From Prosopocoilus inquinatus (Eukaryota > Arthropoda > Insecta > Coleoptera > Lucanidae), in assembly GCA_036172665.1 (NCBI GenBank), contig CM069871.1, positions 5,766,001 to 5,830,000 on the forward strand: 64,000 nt of DNA, read 5' to 3'. The notes beneath the pieces are model-generated. The model was not told the DNA's origin and did no database searches. It saw only the letters and a list, made by a program, of their open reading frames with translations. Of this stretch, positions 11,291 through 23,476 are shown in pieces. The position numbers and the translations under genes were made by a program. Numbering within the stretch: the first letter of the stretch is position 1; each line of letters begins with the position of its first letter.

Positions 11291-13380
11291 CAAGTTGCTT
11301 TAAAAAAGAGGAAACAACAGCACATTAATAAGACGCCACAAAGAAAACGAAGGCGTGGTCAGCAATTGGCGCTAATATAAGAGACAGGGAAGGAAAAATC
11401 TCACGTCGTGAAAAATCCAAGAGTACCATCGCACGTCGACAAATGCGCAACCAGCGGTTCCAAAAACGAATGGGAAAAACTTCCTTGCGGTGCCCAACAA
11501 AACGGGGATCCCCTTAAACTTCCAATGCAATACAAAAATTGACCATCCCCGCAAGCGATGTGCGTAAATCAAGTGAAGTCACCGCGCCCCAAATGGAGCA
11601 GGCTCCGCAATCTAACGGCCAACGGCCGAACTCGGAACAGAAATTGAAGACACACTTCCCCAACACAAAAAAAAACTGTAACAATTCTTAATTACATCTC
11701 TTTCAATTCATTTGAAACACTGTTTATTTATTTATTTATTTTTTTAATATTCTAATATCGTGGAAAGTTTAGACCGACAAGTAATAACAGTCGTTCCAAA
11801 CCGATGCGACGTAACAATAAAGTTTATAACGCGCCTTCATGTTACTTCACGTAATTTTCTTTCCCCCGCTCGCGCTGTCAGATTTTCTGATTGAAAGCTC
11901 GCGCGAACATCTCCAAGAATGTGCATCTCACGATACGCAAAGGTCGTCTATCGATTTAAAGGTAATGCGAGCTAATCAAAACCGAACAGATTTAGAAATA
12001 AAAGTTAAAAAAAATAGTTTTCCCAGTGGAATGCGGTGTAATGTGAGAAATAAATTGGAAGACGACAATAAGTAAATTTTCTAAAATTGCGGGCGGTGAT
12101 CCAAGTTGATGGTTCAATCTTTACTGGACACCGCAGTGCTCTGCCTCCGGTAATGGACGAAATTACCCACGGAACGTGATTTCGAACACTAATAGAAGGC
12201 TTAGTGGAACCGCGTGTTTTCTTTATGAGGCACGTAGCGCAAAGCTGCAGACCTGAAAAAAGGCGCTCAATCTTTACTACACTGATCATAAAACTTTTAG
12301 AAATCAATGAATGCACTCAGGTACGTATTGCTGTGATATTTAGACAAGTAGAAAGGAAAAAACGCTGAAATTAATTTTAAATTAGTTATGGAAAAGAACA
12401 ATAATTTATGTTGAGTTTATTTAATAATTAGTTTGTCAAGAAATACCTACTGGTTAAATATTGCAACAGACGAAACAGTCTGTTTTTCTTTTGCAATAAA
12501 ATTTCTCGAAATTCTCGAAATGTGTAAAATTTTTGTTAAGTTAAAGGGGGTGGGAATTCTCGCATAGTCAGCCTGTACATACCACAACGACGAGAGGCTA
12601 CGATTAAACTTTTCACGTATTTAATTAATAATGTATTGTGTAAGTGTGGATCTGCCTTTTGTGATTCTAAGAGAAAGTAGGAAGATTTTCTCCGCCACTA
12701 AACAAAATATTTATTTACATGAAGCGAGTTCCTTCCTTCCATAATAAAAAATCTTATTTACCTCTCTATTTCGGCGGGAAGTTGCCGTTTCCCCTAATAA
12801 CACGTCGGACTTCAAAAAAAGAAAACGCGTATCCGCGAGAATTTTATGCGCGAAGAAGTGGACACAAACGCCTATAAAGGGAGTAAAACTCCGGCGTTCG
12901 GGCAAATTTTTTTCTTTAAGGTAGATATTTGATACGAAAATATTATCCAGTTTAGAGCATCCAATATGCGCAAGCAAAACCTCTTACAAAATATTTTAGC
13001 TTGGATATAGGGCCCCGCACGATCCGCTGCGCTCCGACTTTACGCACCAATAAAACGCCCGACGTGATACCAACTTAATACAACGAGAAATCTGTAAACT
13101 TTTAGGTGGAAAATTGATATCCAATTTAAAAAGAACAGTTTTATATCCGTCTGCTAACTTCATTCGTGCCTGATATTGACAGGGATATACAGAGGAGATA
13201 AGGAAGTTCATTTTTTCTACGCACGCAATCCCAACGTACACGCAGAAATAACTCATCCAGAAAATATTTAATAAAAAGAAATTACTAAAGGGAAAGGTCC
13301 CTTTCTGCAAAGATTATTTTATTAAAGATAAAAACAGCAGAGAACAGATATTAATTTGAGTGAAAAAATAATTATTTTTG
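11291..13380. other. Non-coding sequence
   Basis: No gene, RNA or clear repeat is supported. A (TTTA)n stretch lies near 11724-11745. The minus-strand ORF at 12005-12316 contains a GC-richer open segment (around GGRALRCPVK) that may be old element coding sequence, but I recognise no family. Confidence 0.4.
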
Positions 13381-13760
13381 CGCAGATATGTGGCGCCCCC
13401 TAGCGAAAACTAGCTAGGAAGTTACTTGCCACATATTTTCAAAAAAAAAAAAAATGCGGCCGAATTTCCGCCAAAGGTGGTCAGAGAAAAAATTGATTCC
13501 TTTTATGTAGGGGCTCTAGTGGAAATGACGCCCTCTATTGAAAAATCGATGAAACTTCTTGGGACGGATAATTTTTTTTAAAAGCAATTTTTTTCTGATG
13601 GAAAATCGATGAAGTTTCCTGCCTCATATTTTTTCAAATAAAAAACATTTCAGCGTTGAGTGGCATATTCGGCTGGTCTTATGCTGGAAAATCGCACGTC
13701 ACATATTTTTGAAAAGCATCATTTTAGTACAGCCCTCTGGCGGTGAAACACCGGAGATTC
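13381..13760. repeat. Degenerate tandem repeat with (A/G)GGGGCGC-type motifs
   Basis: Three diverged units of roughly 120-170 bp combine a CACATATTTT(T/C)(G/A)AAAA segment with a motif of the same class: GGCGCCCCCTAGCG (13391), GACGCCCTCTATTG (13528) and CAGCCCTCTGGCGG (13730). On the complementary strand these read like CTCF cores (CTAGGGGGCGCC, ATAGAGGGCGTC, CCGCCAGAGGGC). The rest of each unit is poorly conserved. Confidence 0.5.
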
Positions 13761-13979
13761 TTGTAAGATTTGTAAAAATATGTGAAAAGAAACAATCTGG
13801 CAAATTTTCCATCAGAAGGAGAATATTTGTTTTGCGTAGCGTTGAAACGCAGGAACTGTAAATTAGAGTGGCATATAAGACAACAAAGTGAATCGCCGAT
13901 TTGAGATATCAAAAATCTGAATAAATTTAGAAAAAGAAAAAAACAAAACAAGCAAACGCAACCTGTAAAAAATCGGAAG

Positions 13980-15135
13980 CAAACGAAAAACGAAAAACCT
14001 TAACAAAATACTAGGCATGAAATGACCTTAAAAAAGCAAAAGAAGAGAAGAGAAGAGAGAAACGAAAGCATAACTAATAAAATACAAGGCATGACATGAA
14101 CGAAAAAAGAAAACAAAAGAAGATTGACAACACTGAGCTAAAACGAAAAACGACAGTTTCTCGGTCGCATTAAAATTTTTTTAAATTTTTTAAACTGCAG
14201 AAAGTCAATAATACCTTAGAACAAAATTAAAAAAAGAAATGAACGAAGAAACACAGTGTGCGTAAAACTAAAAATCACAACTGAGACGATCGCGAAACAA
14301 ATGAAAAACGAAGAATACAAAAGAAAGCGTCAATTAAACGCGAAAAGTCAATCCGAAAAAAAAAAAAGATAAATACGCAAAAAAAACAAAAGAAGAACTA
14401 AAATTTAAAAAAATTCGTAAAAAAGTATTTTTTAAACTGCAGAATGTCAATAATACGATTTAAAAAAACAAAATTAGAAATAAACGAAGAAATACAGCGC
14501 GCGTAAAATAAAAGATCACAACTGAGATGGACACGAAACAAATGAAAAATGAACTACCAAAAAGCGTCAATAGAACGCGAGAAATCAATCCGGTAAGGAA
14601 AACAAAAGAAAAATATACAACACGAAGCCAAAGAACAGAAAAATACACAACACGAAAACAAAGAACAGAAAAAAGGAGAACTATTAAAAAATCAAGAAAG
14701 AAATGAACGACGAAATACAGTGCGTGAAACAAAAGATCACAACTGAGATGGACACGAAACAAATGAAAAACGAAGAACTACCACAAAAGCGTCAATAAAA
14801 AATGAAAAATCAATCCGGTAAGAAAAAAACTAAAGAGTACGCAGAGAAAGACGAAAACAAAGTTTAGAAAAAAAGAAGAACTACTAAAAACAACAAAAAA
14901 ACTAGGAAGAAATGAACGACGAAATACAGTGCGTGAAACAAAAGATCACAACTGAGATGGATACGAAGCAAATGAAAAACGATGAACTACAAAAAGAAAA
15001 AATCGATAAAATGCGAAAAAGCGATAAGAAAAACAAAAGAGAAATACACAATACGGAAACATAAAGAACAGAAGAAAAAATTCGAAGAAGAGCGACTAAA
15101 AGTACACAAAAAAAATGAATCTCCAGACGACGAAT
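13980..15135. repeat. Purine-rich tandem array, ~210-240 bp units, at least 4 copies
   Basis: ATCACAACTGAGA(T/C) occurs at 14274, 14515, 14736 and 14945, giving periods of 241, 221 and 209 bp. Each copy continues with ACGAA(A/G)CAAATGAAAAA(C/T)GA and an (A/G)TCAAT(C/A) segment. The plus strand is very rich in A and G, so the minus strand shows long hydrophobic Phe/Leu/Ser-rich pseudo-ORFs (14460-14762, 14902-15168). I regard these as artefacts of composition. Confidence 0.85.
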
Positions 15136-15371
15136 TAAAAAGAAAGGCTTAAATTCAAAGCTCTTCATAAATTTTTAGACAGAACAGCTCATTATCTTAT
15201 ATTTAAATATAAAAGAAGGTAGTTGGCAAAGAACAGAAACGGTTTCAACATTCACCCTTGGGGTGCCTTGATATATGTATAAATTTTGCACTTGAAACGC
15301 AATTAAATCGCTTTCACTGGGCGAATTCTCATTATCTTATTTTATTTTTTTTCTCTTTTGGCAAGCTGCAA

Positions 15372-16051
15372 CGGGCCTATTCCTCGCCTTTTCTAGGCGC
15401 TCATGTGTAAGGCGTGGCTCGAATAGGCTGGATCAGGCTTTATTCATGTACGCAACTGACGCTGATCCGTTAGGGTTGCCGTCCACTAAGGATCCTCACC
15501 TGCGCTTCACCATCTTTTGTGGAACTTTCTCTGGAGTAAATAGGAACAAGAATTTACGCGTAGTTGTTCTTACGACTCGCGGACTTATTCCACGGGAAGA
15601 ATTTCTTCTTTTACTCCGTGAGCTTGTCTTGCTTAAATGTCGCAGGTGTATTTGGCCTTTTGATTTTATCCTGGTGATTACTCCAGCCAATGCGGTTTTC
15701 GGATTAGTTACACCTATGGACAGGATTTCCCCGGGAAAGGGACCGTTTTCGGAATTTTTTAAGCATCCAACAGTTTTTCTGTTCTTCTAGGACCATCTAT
15801 CTATGTGGCAGAGTGATTATTTTGCTGTTTTTTTTACGCGACGATCCCAATTTTCAACTTTTCTACTCCCTCAAGCATAACGGATCCATTCCTCCCCTTT
15901 CTTTGGCGCTAATGCGTAAGGCTTGACTCGAATAGCCGGATTCACGTATGCAACTGACACTGATCCGTTAGGGCTGCCCACCACCAAAGAACCTTACTTG
16001 CGCTTCTCCATTTTGTGAGGAACTTTTCCTGGAGTAAACGGGAGTAAGAAT
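15372..16051. repeat. Duplicated ~175 bp segment, ~500 bp apart
   Basis: Copy 1 (15372-15556) and copy 2 (15880-16051) share GG(C/A)(C/T)C(T/C)ATTCCTC, GGCGCT, TGTAAGGC or GCGTAAGGC, CTCGAATAG, CAACTGAC(G/A)CTGATCCGTTAGGG, and CTGGAGTAAA. One minus-strand frame gives similar peptides in both: FTPEKVPQKMVKR and SLVDGNPNGSASVAYMN in copy 1, FTPGKVPHKMEKR and SLVVGSPNGSVSVAYVN in copy 2, each broken by a stop. An old coding element is likely; its family is unknown. Confidence 0.7.
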
Positions 16052-17198
16052 TTGCCACCTCCTTTCTATATTCGCACTAAGTGTCCACCTGTTTTATTTT
16101 ACTTCTTTTGTTATCGCCGTTAGTTTATGGTGAACGTCATTGAAACCTGTTGTGAAGTGAATTTGAACGGGTATTGAGTAATCTGACCCGTTTGGACTTG
16201 CATGGGGGTTTCACTTAATGCTTTGGCATTTGTTCTCTCAACTAGTCACACCCCGTTTGATTTGCCGTAACCTCAAGTATTATTTACACACTGTAATCTT
16301 TTTTATGCGCCCCGCGTTTTATTGCGAGCGGCTTATATTAAAGTTTAATAGTTGCTTACTCATTATATCGTTAGTGTGTAAGCCAATGCATGAGTACTCT
16401 CGCCGACACTATTTCTTTGGACCTCGCCTACAGAAACCATCCAGGTTTCGGGTTTGTCAACGAGTTTCACTTTTTGAGGATAATGAACGGTTTTTTTTTT
16501 TTTTGTTTGGGGAGGGTTCAGCGGTTTTACCTTTATTACCCCTTCGTAAAACGCTGTGGGAGCGGATCCTAGGGTTTTGTGCCTTTCTGGGGTCAATTGG
16601 GTTTACAACTCTCCCGGGCGTATATCCCTTTACGTTCTCGTGTTGCGTAAGTTGCTGGGTGGCGCTTTTATCTGTAACCGGCCGACTCCACTGAGTGGGA
16701 ATTATTAGGCAAATCATAACTCACATCGATTGTCCCCCAAAGGAACCATCATTACAGGCTTCGCAGTCCCACAAACATTGTGCCTAGCAAGGGATTGTAT
16801 TATTTGATAAATAATCAAATTCTTTCACTTTAAGTCAATTTGAATGAAGGTGATTATTCTTGCTGAAAAATGCAGGCCCGTACTTAGACCAAATCGTCAG
16901 AGTAAAATAAATAAAAATTAATGTTATTAATTTCCTTCAGCGTTTGGAAAGTGCAGGTCTGTACAGGCAACGTACGTTGAAATAAATTTCGAGATTGGAA
17001 ACTAACCCCATATTTTCATACCTAGAATTATACGTCCGCGATAAATTTATTAAATCGCCCTTTAAAAGCGACGTTTGATTGAGCTCACTTTATTTACGAC
17101 GTGCAATAAATAACCTTCGGAAGTTTTGACCGATTATAAATTTCCTCCGCCTAGGTGGCGCGCGGGCACCGACTAAATCTCGGTGAAATTACCGGTAA
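16052..17198. other. Unassigned sequence with a 158-codon ORF not judged real
   Basis: A plus-strand ORF spans 16218-16694 in a region richer in G and C. Its translation is hydrophobic and Phe/Arg/Leu-rich without a domain, overlaps ORFs on the other strand, and contains a phenylalanine run encoded by a poly-T tract. I regard it as probable element debris, not a gene. Confidence 0.4.
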
Positions 17199-17329
17199 CC
17201 CCCCCCCCCCCCCCCGATCGATCTTATTTATTTAAAGAGCGCGGCAGAAAGTTAACGCAAAACCGCCACCGAGCTAAGCAGTTTTCATATATTTTTTTGT
17301 TTTTTTTTTTTTGGGGGGGGGGGGGGGGG
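17199..17329. repeat. Poly-C(17) / poly-G(17) inverted homopolymer pair
   Basis: A run of 17 C (17199-17215) is followed 97 bp later by a run of 17 G (17313-17329), preceded by a long T run. On a single strand the two runs can pair as a 17 bp G:C stem, and the G run could also form a quadruplex. The equal lengths may be chance. These tracts are also assembly-error-prone. Confidence 0.8.
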
Positions 17330-18291
17330 AGGGAAGATTTTTCTCTCCTTTGTTACAAGACAGTCAATTCTTAAAAGAAAATAAAATGTTAAATGAAACT
17401 TTGCTGTGATGAAAGGTGGTGGGCGTTCATGAAATTTGAAATGTTTAAGATTGTCTGGGAATTAAAAGTATTTTAAAATTTTCTCTGAGTTTCAAAAAAA
17501 AAAAAAATAGTGTCTTCGTACTTATCTGATTAATTTTTTTCCCTGTCTAACGTGGTTCTTGTTAAAAGGTCGAAACTTTTCAATAAAGAATATATAAAAG
17601 CAAACAATCTCGCAATCGACAACTTCATATGAAGTGATGAATTTTTTTTTTATATACATATACAAATATTACATCTGGAACTTGCACACAAATATTTCTC
17701 GACGGGATTGATCTCTTTCTCTAGCACAGTAGACCTGCATAAATCGAAAATGAGTTATGAGCTGTCTGTCAGAGAAATTCGGTATGAATAAAACAAAGTC
17801 GTAGCCTGAATAAACATTAGGCCGGCTTCAGATTATTTATTCATGACAGCTTTCGCCGAAATAAGAAAGAAACGCCGGATAATTTTATTATGAACGTGAA
17901 ATGCTCGCCGTAATCGCAAAATCGCGCGCGGGGTGCACTGAAAATATTAGGTCGGACAACAAAAACTGCCCTTTGTATTACTCTCTCGGCTGCATCAATA
18001 AATCAAAAATCGTCGGAGTTATTTATGGACTTTATACAAATACATTTAATGTGGGCTCATAAACTCACATCATAAATCATCGTCTGTCGTGAGACGAAGC
18101 TGTCCCTTATCTTATATTTCTTGTGTTCATTCTCGTACTGACGCTGTAGGTACCGCAGGATGCTAGGGCAACATTTTTGTTTGGACTTAAATTATCCGCT
18201 TCAAACGCTTTCTAAAATGTTTCCATAATTAGTATTAATAGATCTTCTTTTAAGTTCTTTCAATTCTCACAATCATCTCTTCGTTTCTAAC

Positions 18292-18890
18292 TTCACAAAC
18301 CCCACGAGCCAGAAAGAAAAGGATGCGCTTGCAATCGCTTCAAAAGATGATGCAATCTTATCCCAAAAAAGAATAGAACCGCCGAAGGATATGCTTTATT
18401 TAATAAAACCACAACGGAGTGTAGAGGCCTCGAGAATTTATTTTACACTAATTCATGGCTGGAGTATGTCAAAACGAAAGCATCTAAAATAAAACGCAAA
18501 GCGGGAAATTATTTGCAATTCGCCGAATTAATCATTCCGGCGACGATGAAACGATCATAAAAAAATTATACGCCGAAGGATATGCTTTATTTAATAAAAC
18601 CACAACGGAGTGTAGAGGCCTCGAGAATTTATTTTACACTAATTCATGGCTGGAGTATTTCAAAACGAAAGCATCTAAAATAAAACGCAATGCGTGAAAT
18701 TATTTGCAATTCGCCGAATTAATCATTCCAGCGACGACGAAACGATCACAAAAAAATTATACTTTATCGCAATAAAACAGCGTTTTAACTTCAAGAAAAA
18801 ATAATTTCTTAATGCAATTGGAAAGAAAGGGCAGTCGAACTGAATACACAGATCGTTTCCTGAAAGCGGTTTTCACACTGTAACATCCGG
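18292..18890 (+). repeat. Dispersed block with internal 191 bp tandem duplication
   Basis: Two tandem copies (18381-18570 and 18572-18761) differ at about 6 of 191 positions. Both contain GCCGAAGGATATGC, TTCATGGCTGGAGTAT, AAACGCAA and GACGA(T/C)GAAACGATCA. The whole block, including upstream GATGCGCTTGCAATCG(C/T)TTCA and downstream ACAGATCGTTTCCTGAAAGC, is paralogous to 33458-33870, which carries only one diverged copy of the 191 bp unit. The tandem duplication is therefore younger than the dispersal. Confidence 0.9.
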
Positions 18891-18924
18891 TTGAAATAAA
18901 AATATTTTAAATTGTCAAAAAAAT

Positions 18925-20620
18925 TGAAATTGCCGCCACCGACATTCATTTTTCTGTTGTAAAGGCAACCGGATTTATTTTGCATTCCTTCGGAAAAAAT
19001 GATTCTCAATTTATTTGATTATGATTGACTAAACCCACGCGAAATTTTAAATTATCTAATTTCTGTCCAATAAACAAAAAAAAAAAATGCAAAAATGCAT
19101 TCGAATTTGACTCGTTTCTTGCTCTTTAATTCGAAAGAAATTCAATAGATGGCGCCACCGACATTCTTAACTTTCTAGTGGTTGCAAAAAAATTCTAGTT
19201 AACCCATCTTGATTGAAAAAAAAGGATTTGATGTTTGATTTGGAAAGGTATAAAGTCGGAATACGATAAATTCTAGTTAAATGAAAAAAGAAGCTTTTTA
19301 AACATTTTTTTGAAAATACTTTGGCGACTCCTTCTCTTTAATTCTAAGGAAGAACTGTAGATGGCGCCACCGACATTCTTCAATTTCCTTTCGTAAAGAC
19401 AACTCATTTTATTTCATTTATTTAATTCTTTTTGTATCATCTCTATAAAAATTACTTTGTAATTCATTTGACTTCGAATCACTAAATTCACGAAAAAAGA
19501 AAATAAAAAAATGTACTCCTATAAAACAGTATTCGTTGATTTGGCGCTTCCAAAAAAATCTATAGAAAACTCACTTAAATTTGGCGCTTATTTTGTCTGA
19601 ATTCGAGAAAAAAATTAATAGATGGCGTCACTGACATACATACTTTTCCTGCGTTAAAAACGACTGTGTTTAACACTTCCCTGAAAAAATAGTTAACTTT
19701 GAAAGGTAGAAAAGTAAAACATGATACATTTTCAGCGAGAATTTGCCGCTTCATTTCTCACAATTTGAATAAGAAAAACTGATAGATGGCGCCACCACTG
19801 TTATTAATTTTCCAATCATAAAGCAACTCTATTTAACATCACTGTCAATCTGATTTAATTCGACTTAAATTTTTATTGAAAATGAAGGCACATTTTTTTT
19901 TTACAGTTTTCTTGAAGTGTTTTTTTTTTTTTAATTCGGAAGACATTTGATAGATGGCGCCACCGAGAATTATTAATTTTATTTTAAATTATTATTTTCT
20001 ATTTAATCCGTTTGATTATGCCACGAGAATCCGAACCTAAAAATTAACTGAAAACATTAATTTATCCGAATTCGCAAAAAGAAAATTAATAGATGGCGTC
20101 ACTGACGTTCTTAATTTGTTTAAACGCTTCCCTGAAAAAATAAATTGATTGATTTTGAAAGGTAAAAAATAAAACATGATCATCTCCAGCGAGAATGAAG
20201 TTTTAAAAAATTTCTCCGAGATATTTTTGAATTTACCGCTTCGTTTCTCATAATTCGAAGAAAAATAATTGATAGATGGCGCCACCAACGTTCTTAATTT
20301 CCCAGTGATTAAGGCAGCTCTGTTTAACATCACGGTCAAACTGATTTGATTCAATTGAAATTTTTATTGAAAATATTTTAAGTTTTCTCGAAGTTCGCCC
20401 TTCATTTTTTTGAATTCGGAAGACACTTGGTAGATGGCGCCACCGCCACATTTCTTAATTTCATTTTCAAATATTTTTCCACACGCAGAACCTATTTACT
20501 CGATTTGTTTAATCCGTTTGATTATACCATGACGAGAACCCAAACGTAAAAGGGAACGAAAGACATTCGCAGAATGCGAAAGATCCATTAACCTTGCATG
20601 TTTATTGATAGATGGCGCGA
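18925..20620 (+). repeat. Tandem array of units carrying TAGATGGCG(C/T)C, with higher-order duplication
   Basis: The motif TAGATGGCGCC (or GTC, GCG) occurs at 19146, 19358, 19619, 19783, 19951, 20090, 20273, 20431 and 20609, usually followed by ACCGACATTCTTAA-like sequence. A tenth unit near 18930 keeps only GCCGCCACCGACATTC. Units at 19619, 19783 and 19951 form an A-B-C trio repeated as A'-B'-C' at 20090, 20273 and 20431, with offsets of 471, 490 and 480 bp. The A units share GGCGTCACTGAC and AAAACATGAT. The B units share AACATCAC(T/G)GTCAA. The C units share GAATTCGGAAGACA and AATCCGTTTGATTAT. The motif is far better conserved than the rest of each unit. ORFs in the array are shadows of the repeat. 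Confidence 0.9.
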
Positions 20621-23470
20621 GTATCAATTTCAAAATTAGTCTTTTTTCCAGTATTAAACTTCAGTTGAGTGAATACAATGCGAGACGTAATAATTCTTTG
20701 GTATAATGAACTTTTTTTTTATTCGAAAAACAGTTAATCTTAAATTATTAAGTTTTAAGTAGACAACCTAAGATATCGCCGTGTACATCTGGTTGCCTGT
20801 ACGGTAGGGGGGTTTCTTCAAAGAATTCAAATTCTGTACACTTAAATTAATTAAAAATTTTAAAAAAAGAAAGAGTGCGTGAAAAACTGCTGCTTGTTTT
20901 TGTATTCTTTCGAAAGCTGTGGTGGTAAATCAGGAGCGCAAGGAAAACTAACATGCAAGCAGTAAATTACTTAAGTTTACTTCTTTAAAATACACGGTCG
21001 AAATTTAAACGTCCATAAATTGCATCAATCTCTTACAATAAATCTCAATTACAGTTAAATTGTATCTGTATTACTCTTGGAGGGAAACTCGCGAAATCAC
21101 GTATTTCATTATAACTTCCGACTTCGGTCAGCTCAACGCAGGATATTCGTTAACTTCGTCGCTACAAATCGATTTACTACGTTAGAGTAATTTCCCTTCA
21201 GGTAAGTCTGTGGGAAAAGCTTTTGTTAGGAATTCAATGGGGCAAAAACGTTTTGGTCGGAGATTCAAACGAGCTAGAAATTTCGCAATTTCTACCGTTT
21301 TATATCAAGATATTTACGATGATTGCAACACTTTATAGAAAATTAAAATCTTTCACGGCGGGCGCTTTCTCCCCCCTCCCCCCTCCGCCCCCCTCGAGAA
21401 GCTCGGAATTCCTGCATGAATTCTATTGTGTTTTTACTCCCCGGTCTCATTCTTCTTCGCTTAAATTTACATTTTATCTTATTAAATCGTTACTGTATTC
21501 ATTTTTGAATATTGAATCGAATCTTAATTAAATCAGATTTCGATTAGTTACGATGTAAAAGTTTAATTTAATTTCTCGAGACTTCTAAATATTATTTACA
21601 AGTTTGGTTTAACGATCAATGGGATGAGTCAAAGTCATCTGTAGTACCCTCCTAGGCATCACGGTTTAACACTATTAATGATTTAAGGGTAATTGGTAAT
21701 TATCAGATATCAAAAGTTCTTCGTGACTTTTTATAATTGCTGCACCCTTGTTCAAATTTCATTATTTTCCAGCTGATGTGTCTCTTTCAGTTATACAAAA
21801 TATAAAATCGAAGTATTCGCAGAGATACTTTGCAAGGATGTTGTCAAAACCTTCAGTATTAATTTGGCTACCCGTTAGCTCGACTTTCGCCCACGATTAC
21901 CTCCAATGAGCTGGTCGCGTTTTCATTATCTAATTTTCTATTTAATTTTTTTTTCTTCACGCTTCCAATTCAATTCTTAATTAAATCAGATTTCAATTAG
22001 TAACCATGTAAAAGTCGAATTTCATTTCTTGTGACTTCCAAAAATATTATTTGCAAGAGTTTGATTTAACAATCGAAGGAGGGGTGGATGACTCACATAA
22101 ATAACAGAATAGGTTTGAACCCTTCCACTTGGCGCACTGCTTAATGGATTTTGCATTGCAATCGTGGGATGAAGCGTTTGCTGATGCTGATGGTTTGAAA
22201 ATGATTTAAAGTGCATCGTCAACACAGAGATAGTCACGTAATATCAGCCGATAATGGTATAATATGTTTGCTAGGACCCCACAAGAAGATGAAAAGATGT
22301 CCGATAGTGAAACCTCATTCGCATCAAAACCCCCCCGGTCCCTCTTTTTTCATTTTGGCCTAACACTACTTAGTACTTTGTAAATTCCCTCTGGTCAAAA
22401 AATAATTAAACGCCGTTTAAAGTAGGCTAGGCAATGAAATGAAGGCAATGGAAATAATTTTCTAACGAAGTAGGTACTTCCGGAAAGACGCATTAAAATT
22501 TACTCAGCCACCCTGAATAATATATATCCAAAATGAATCCACTTAAGTTTACATGCTGTTCGTAGCGTTTACGTGATAAAATATCATTATCTCAGCGACA
22601 ATTTAACTAAATAAATAATGGCTTGCCTTATAACAGAGATGGTATCTATACCGGCTTTATTATGAATGCCTGCTCTGAAAGCTTTGCCGCATTACCGAAG
22701 CTTTATTCCGGAAAATAAAAGATACAGCCCCGTGCCTCGATGATGCCCCGGCTCTTTTTAAGGCGAGCAAAAATTGAATTTTGTAAGGACGGTGTTAATG
22801 AAGCGTGCATTCTTTATATTCCAACTATGAATTATAGTCTCGGATCACAGTTTTAATTAGAAATCAAGAATGTTCGTGAAAATAAACGAACATTTTGAGA
22901 GGCTGCCGCCGCCGCACAGTGTTGCCGAGTACTAATAAAAACTTGGACAAAATTATTTAAATTTTTTTTTCAATAAAATAGTTACATTACGTTGAAAAAT
23001 ACATAAAAATATAAAAATTCTTACTTTTTCGTTTTAGGAACGATAAGACAATAAATAAAATGTGAAGAAAAAGTCTAGTAAAGTAAATGTTTCCGAAAAT
23101 ATTTTCTTTTTGCAAAAGTGCTCGGACAGAAAAGTTATTACTATAAATCTACATTTCAGTTCATTTATTTATACAGTGGCGTACCATTGGGGTACTAAAA
23201 CAACTTTATTTTTTCAATGGAAACCTCTATTTTTATTACGAATTCCAGCCGGGCATATTTTTCTACGTACAACTACATAAAAAAATTATAGTCACATAAG
23301 AATCTTTTTGAAACAAATGTTCAAGTATTAATAAAGAAACAAAACAAATAGATGAAGTGTTTTGAATGCAGATTATCACATCAACGCTCATTATCATGAA
23401 AAGTAAGAAAATTTTCACTGTCTCTTCAAAGGAAGTTATTAAAGATAAATGCAGGTGCACTGTGACTAAC
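20621..23470. other. Non-coding sequence
   Basis: No gene is supported. There is a C-rich tract at 21371-21393 and two similar segments, near 21545-21610 and 21985-22060 (ATTTC(G/A)ATTAGT(T/A)AC(G/C)ATGTAAAAGT), that form a diverged direct duplication about 440 bp apart. The remainder is AT-rich single-copy sequence. Confidence 0.5.
21371..21393 (-). other. Potential G-quadruplex (minus strand) / i-motif (plus strand)
   Basis: Three runs of six C separated by 1 and 4 bases on the plus strand give three runs of six G on the minus strand. Each six-G run can supply two triplets, enough for a quadruplex. Confidence 0.55.
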
Positions 23471-23473
23471 AAA

Positions 23474-23476
<3 letters not shown>

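Noticed and set aside
12005..12316. 103-codon minus-strand ORF as a transposase fragment
   Set aside because: The central segment looks coding-like, but I cannot match any family or catalytic motif.
14460..15168. Two minus-strand hydrophobic ORFs that look like membrane proteins
   Set aside because: They are the complement of a purine-rich tandem repeat; the Phe/Leu/Ser-rich peptides follow from composition and repeat with the array period.
16218..16694. 158-codon ORF, the longest in the window
   Set aside because: No domain, a homopolymer-coded Phe run, and competing ORFs on the other strand.
20037..20451. Minus-strand ORFs of 105 and 67 codons
   Set aside because: They lie inside the motif array and share repeated peptide pieces with each other; they are repeat shadows.
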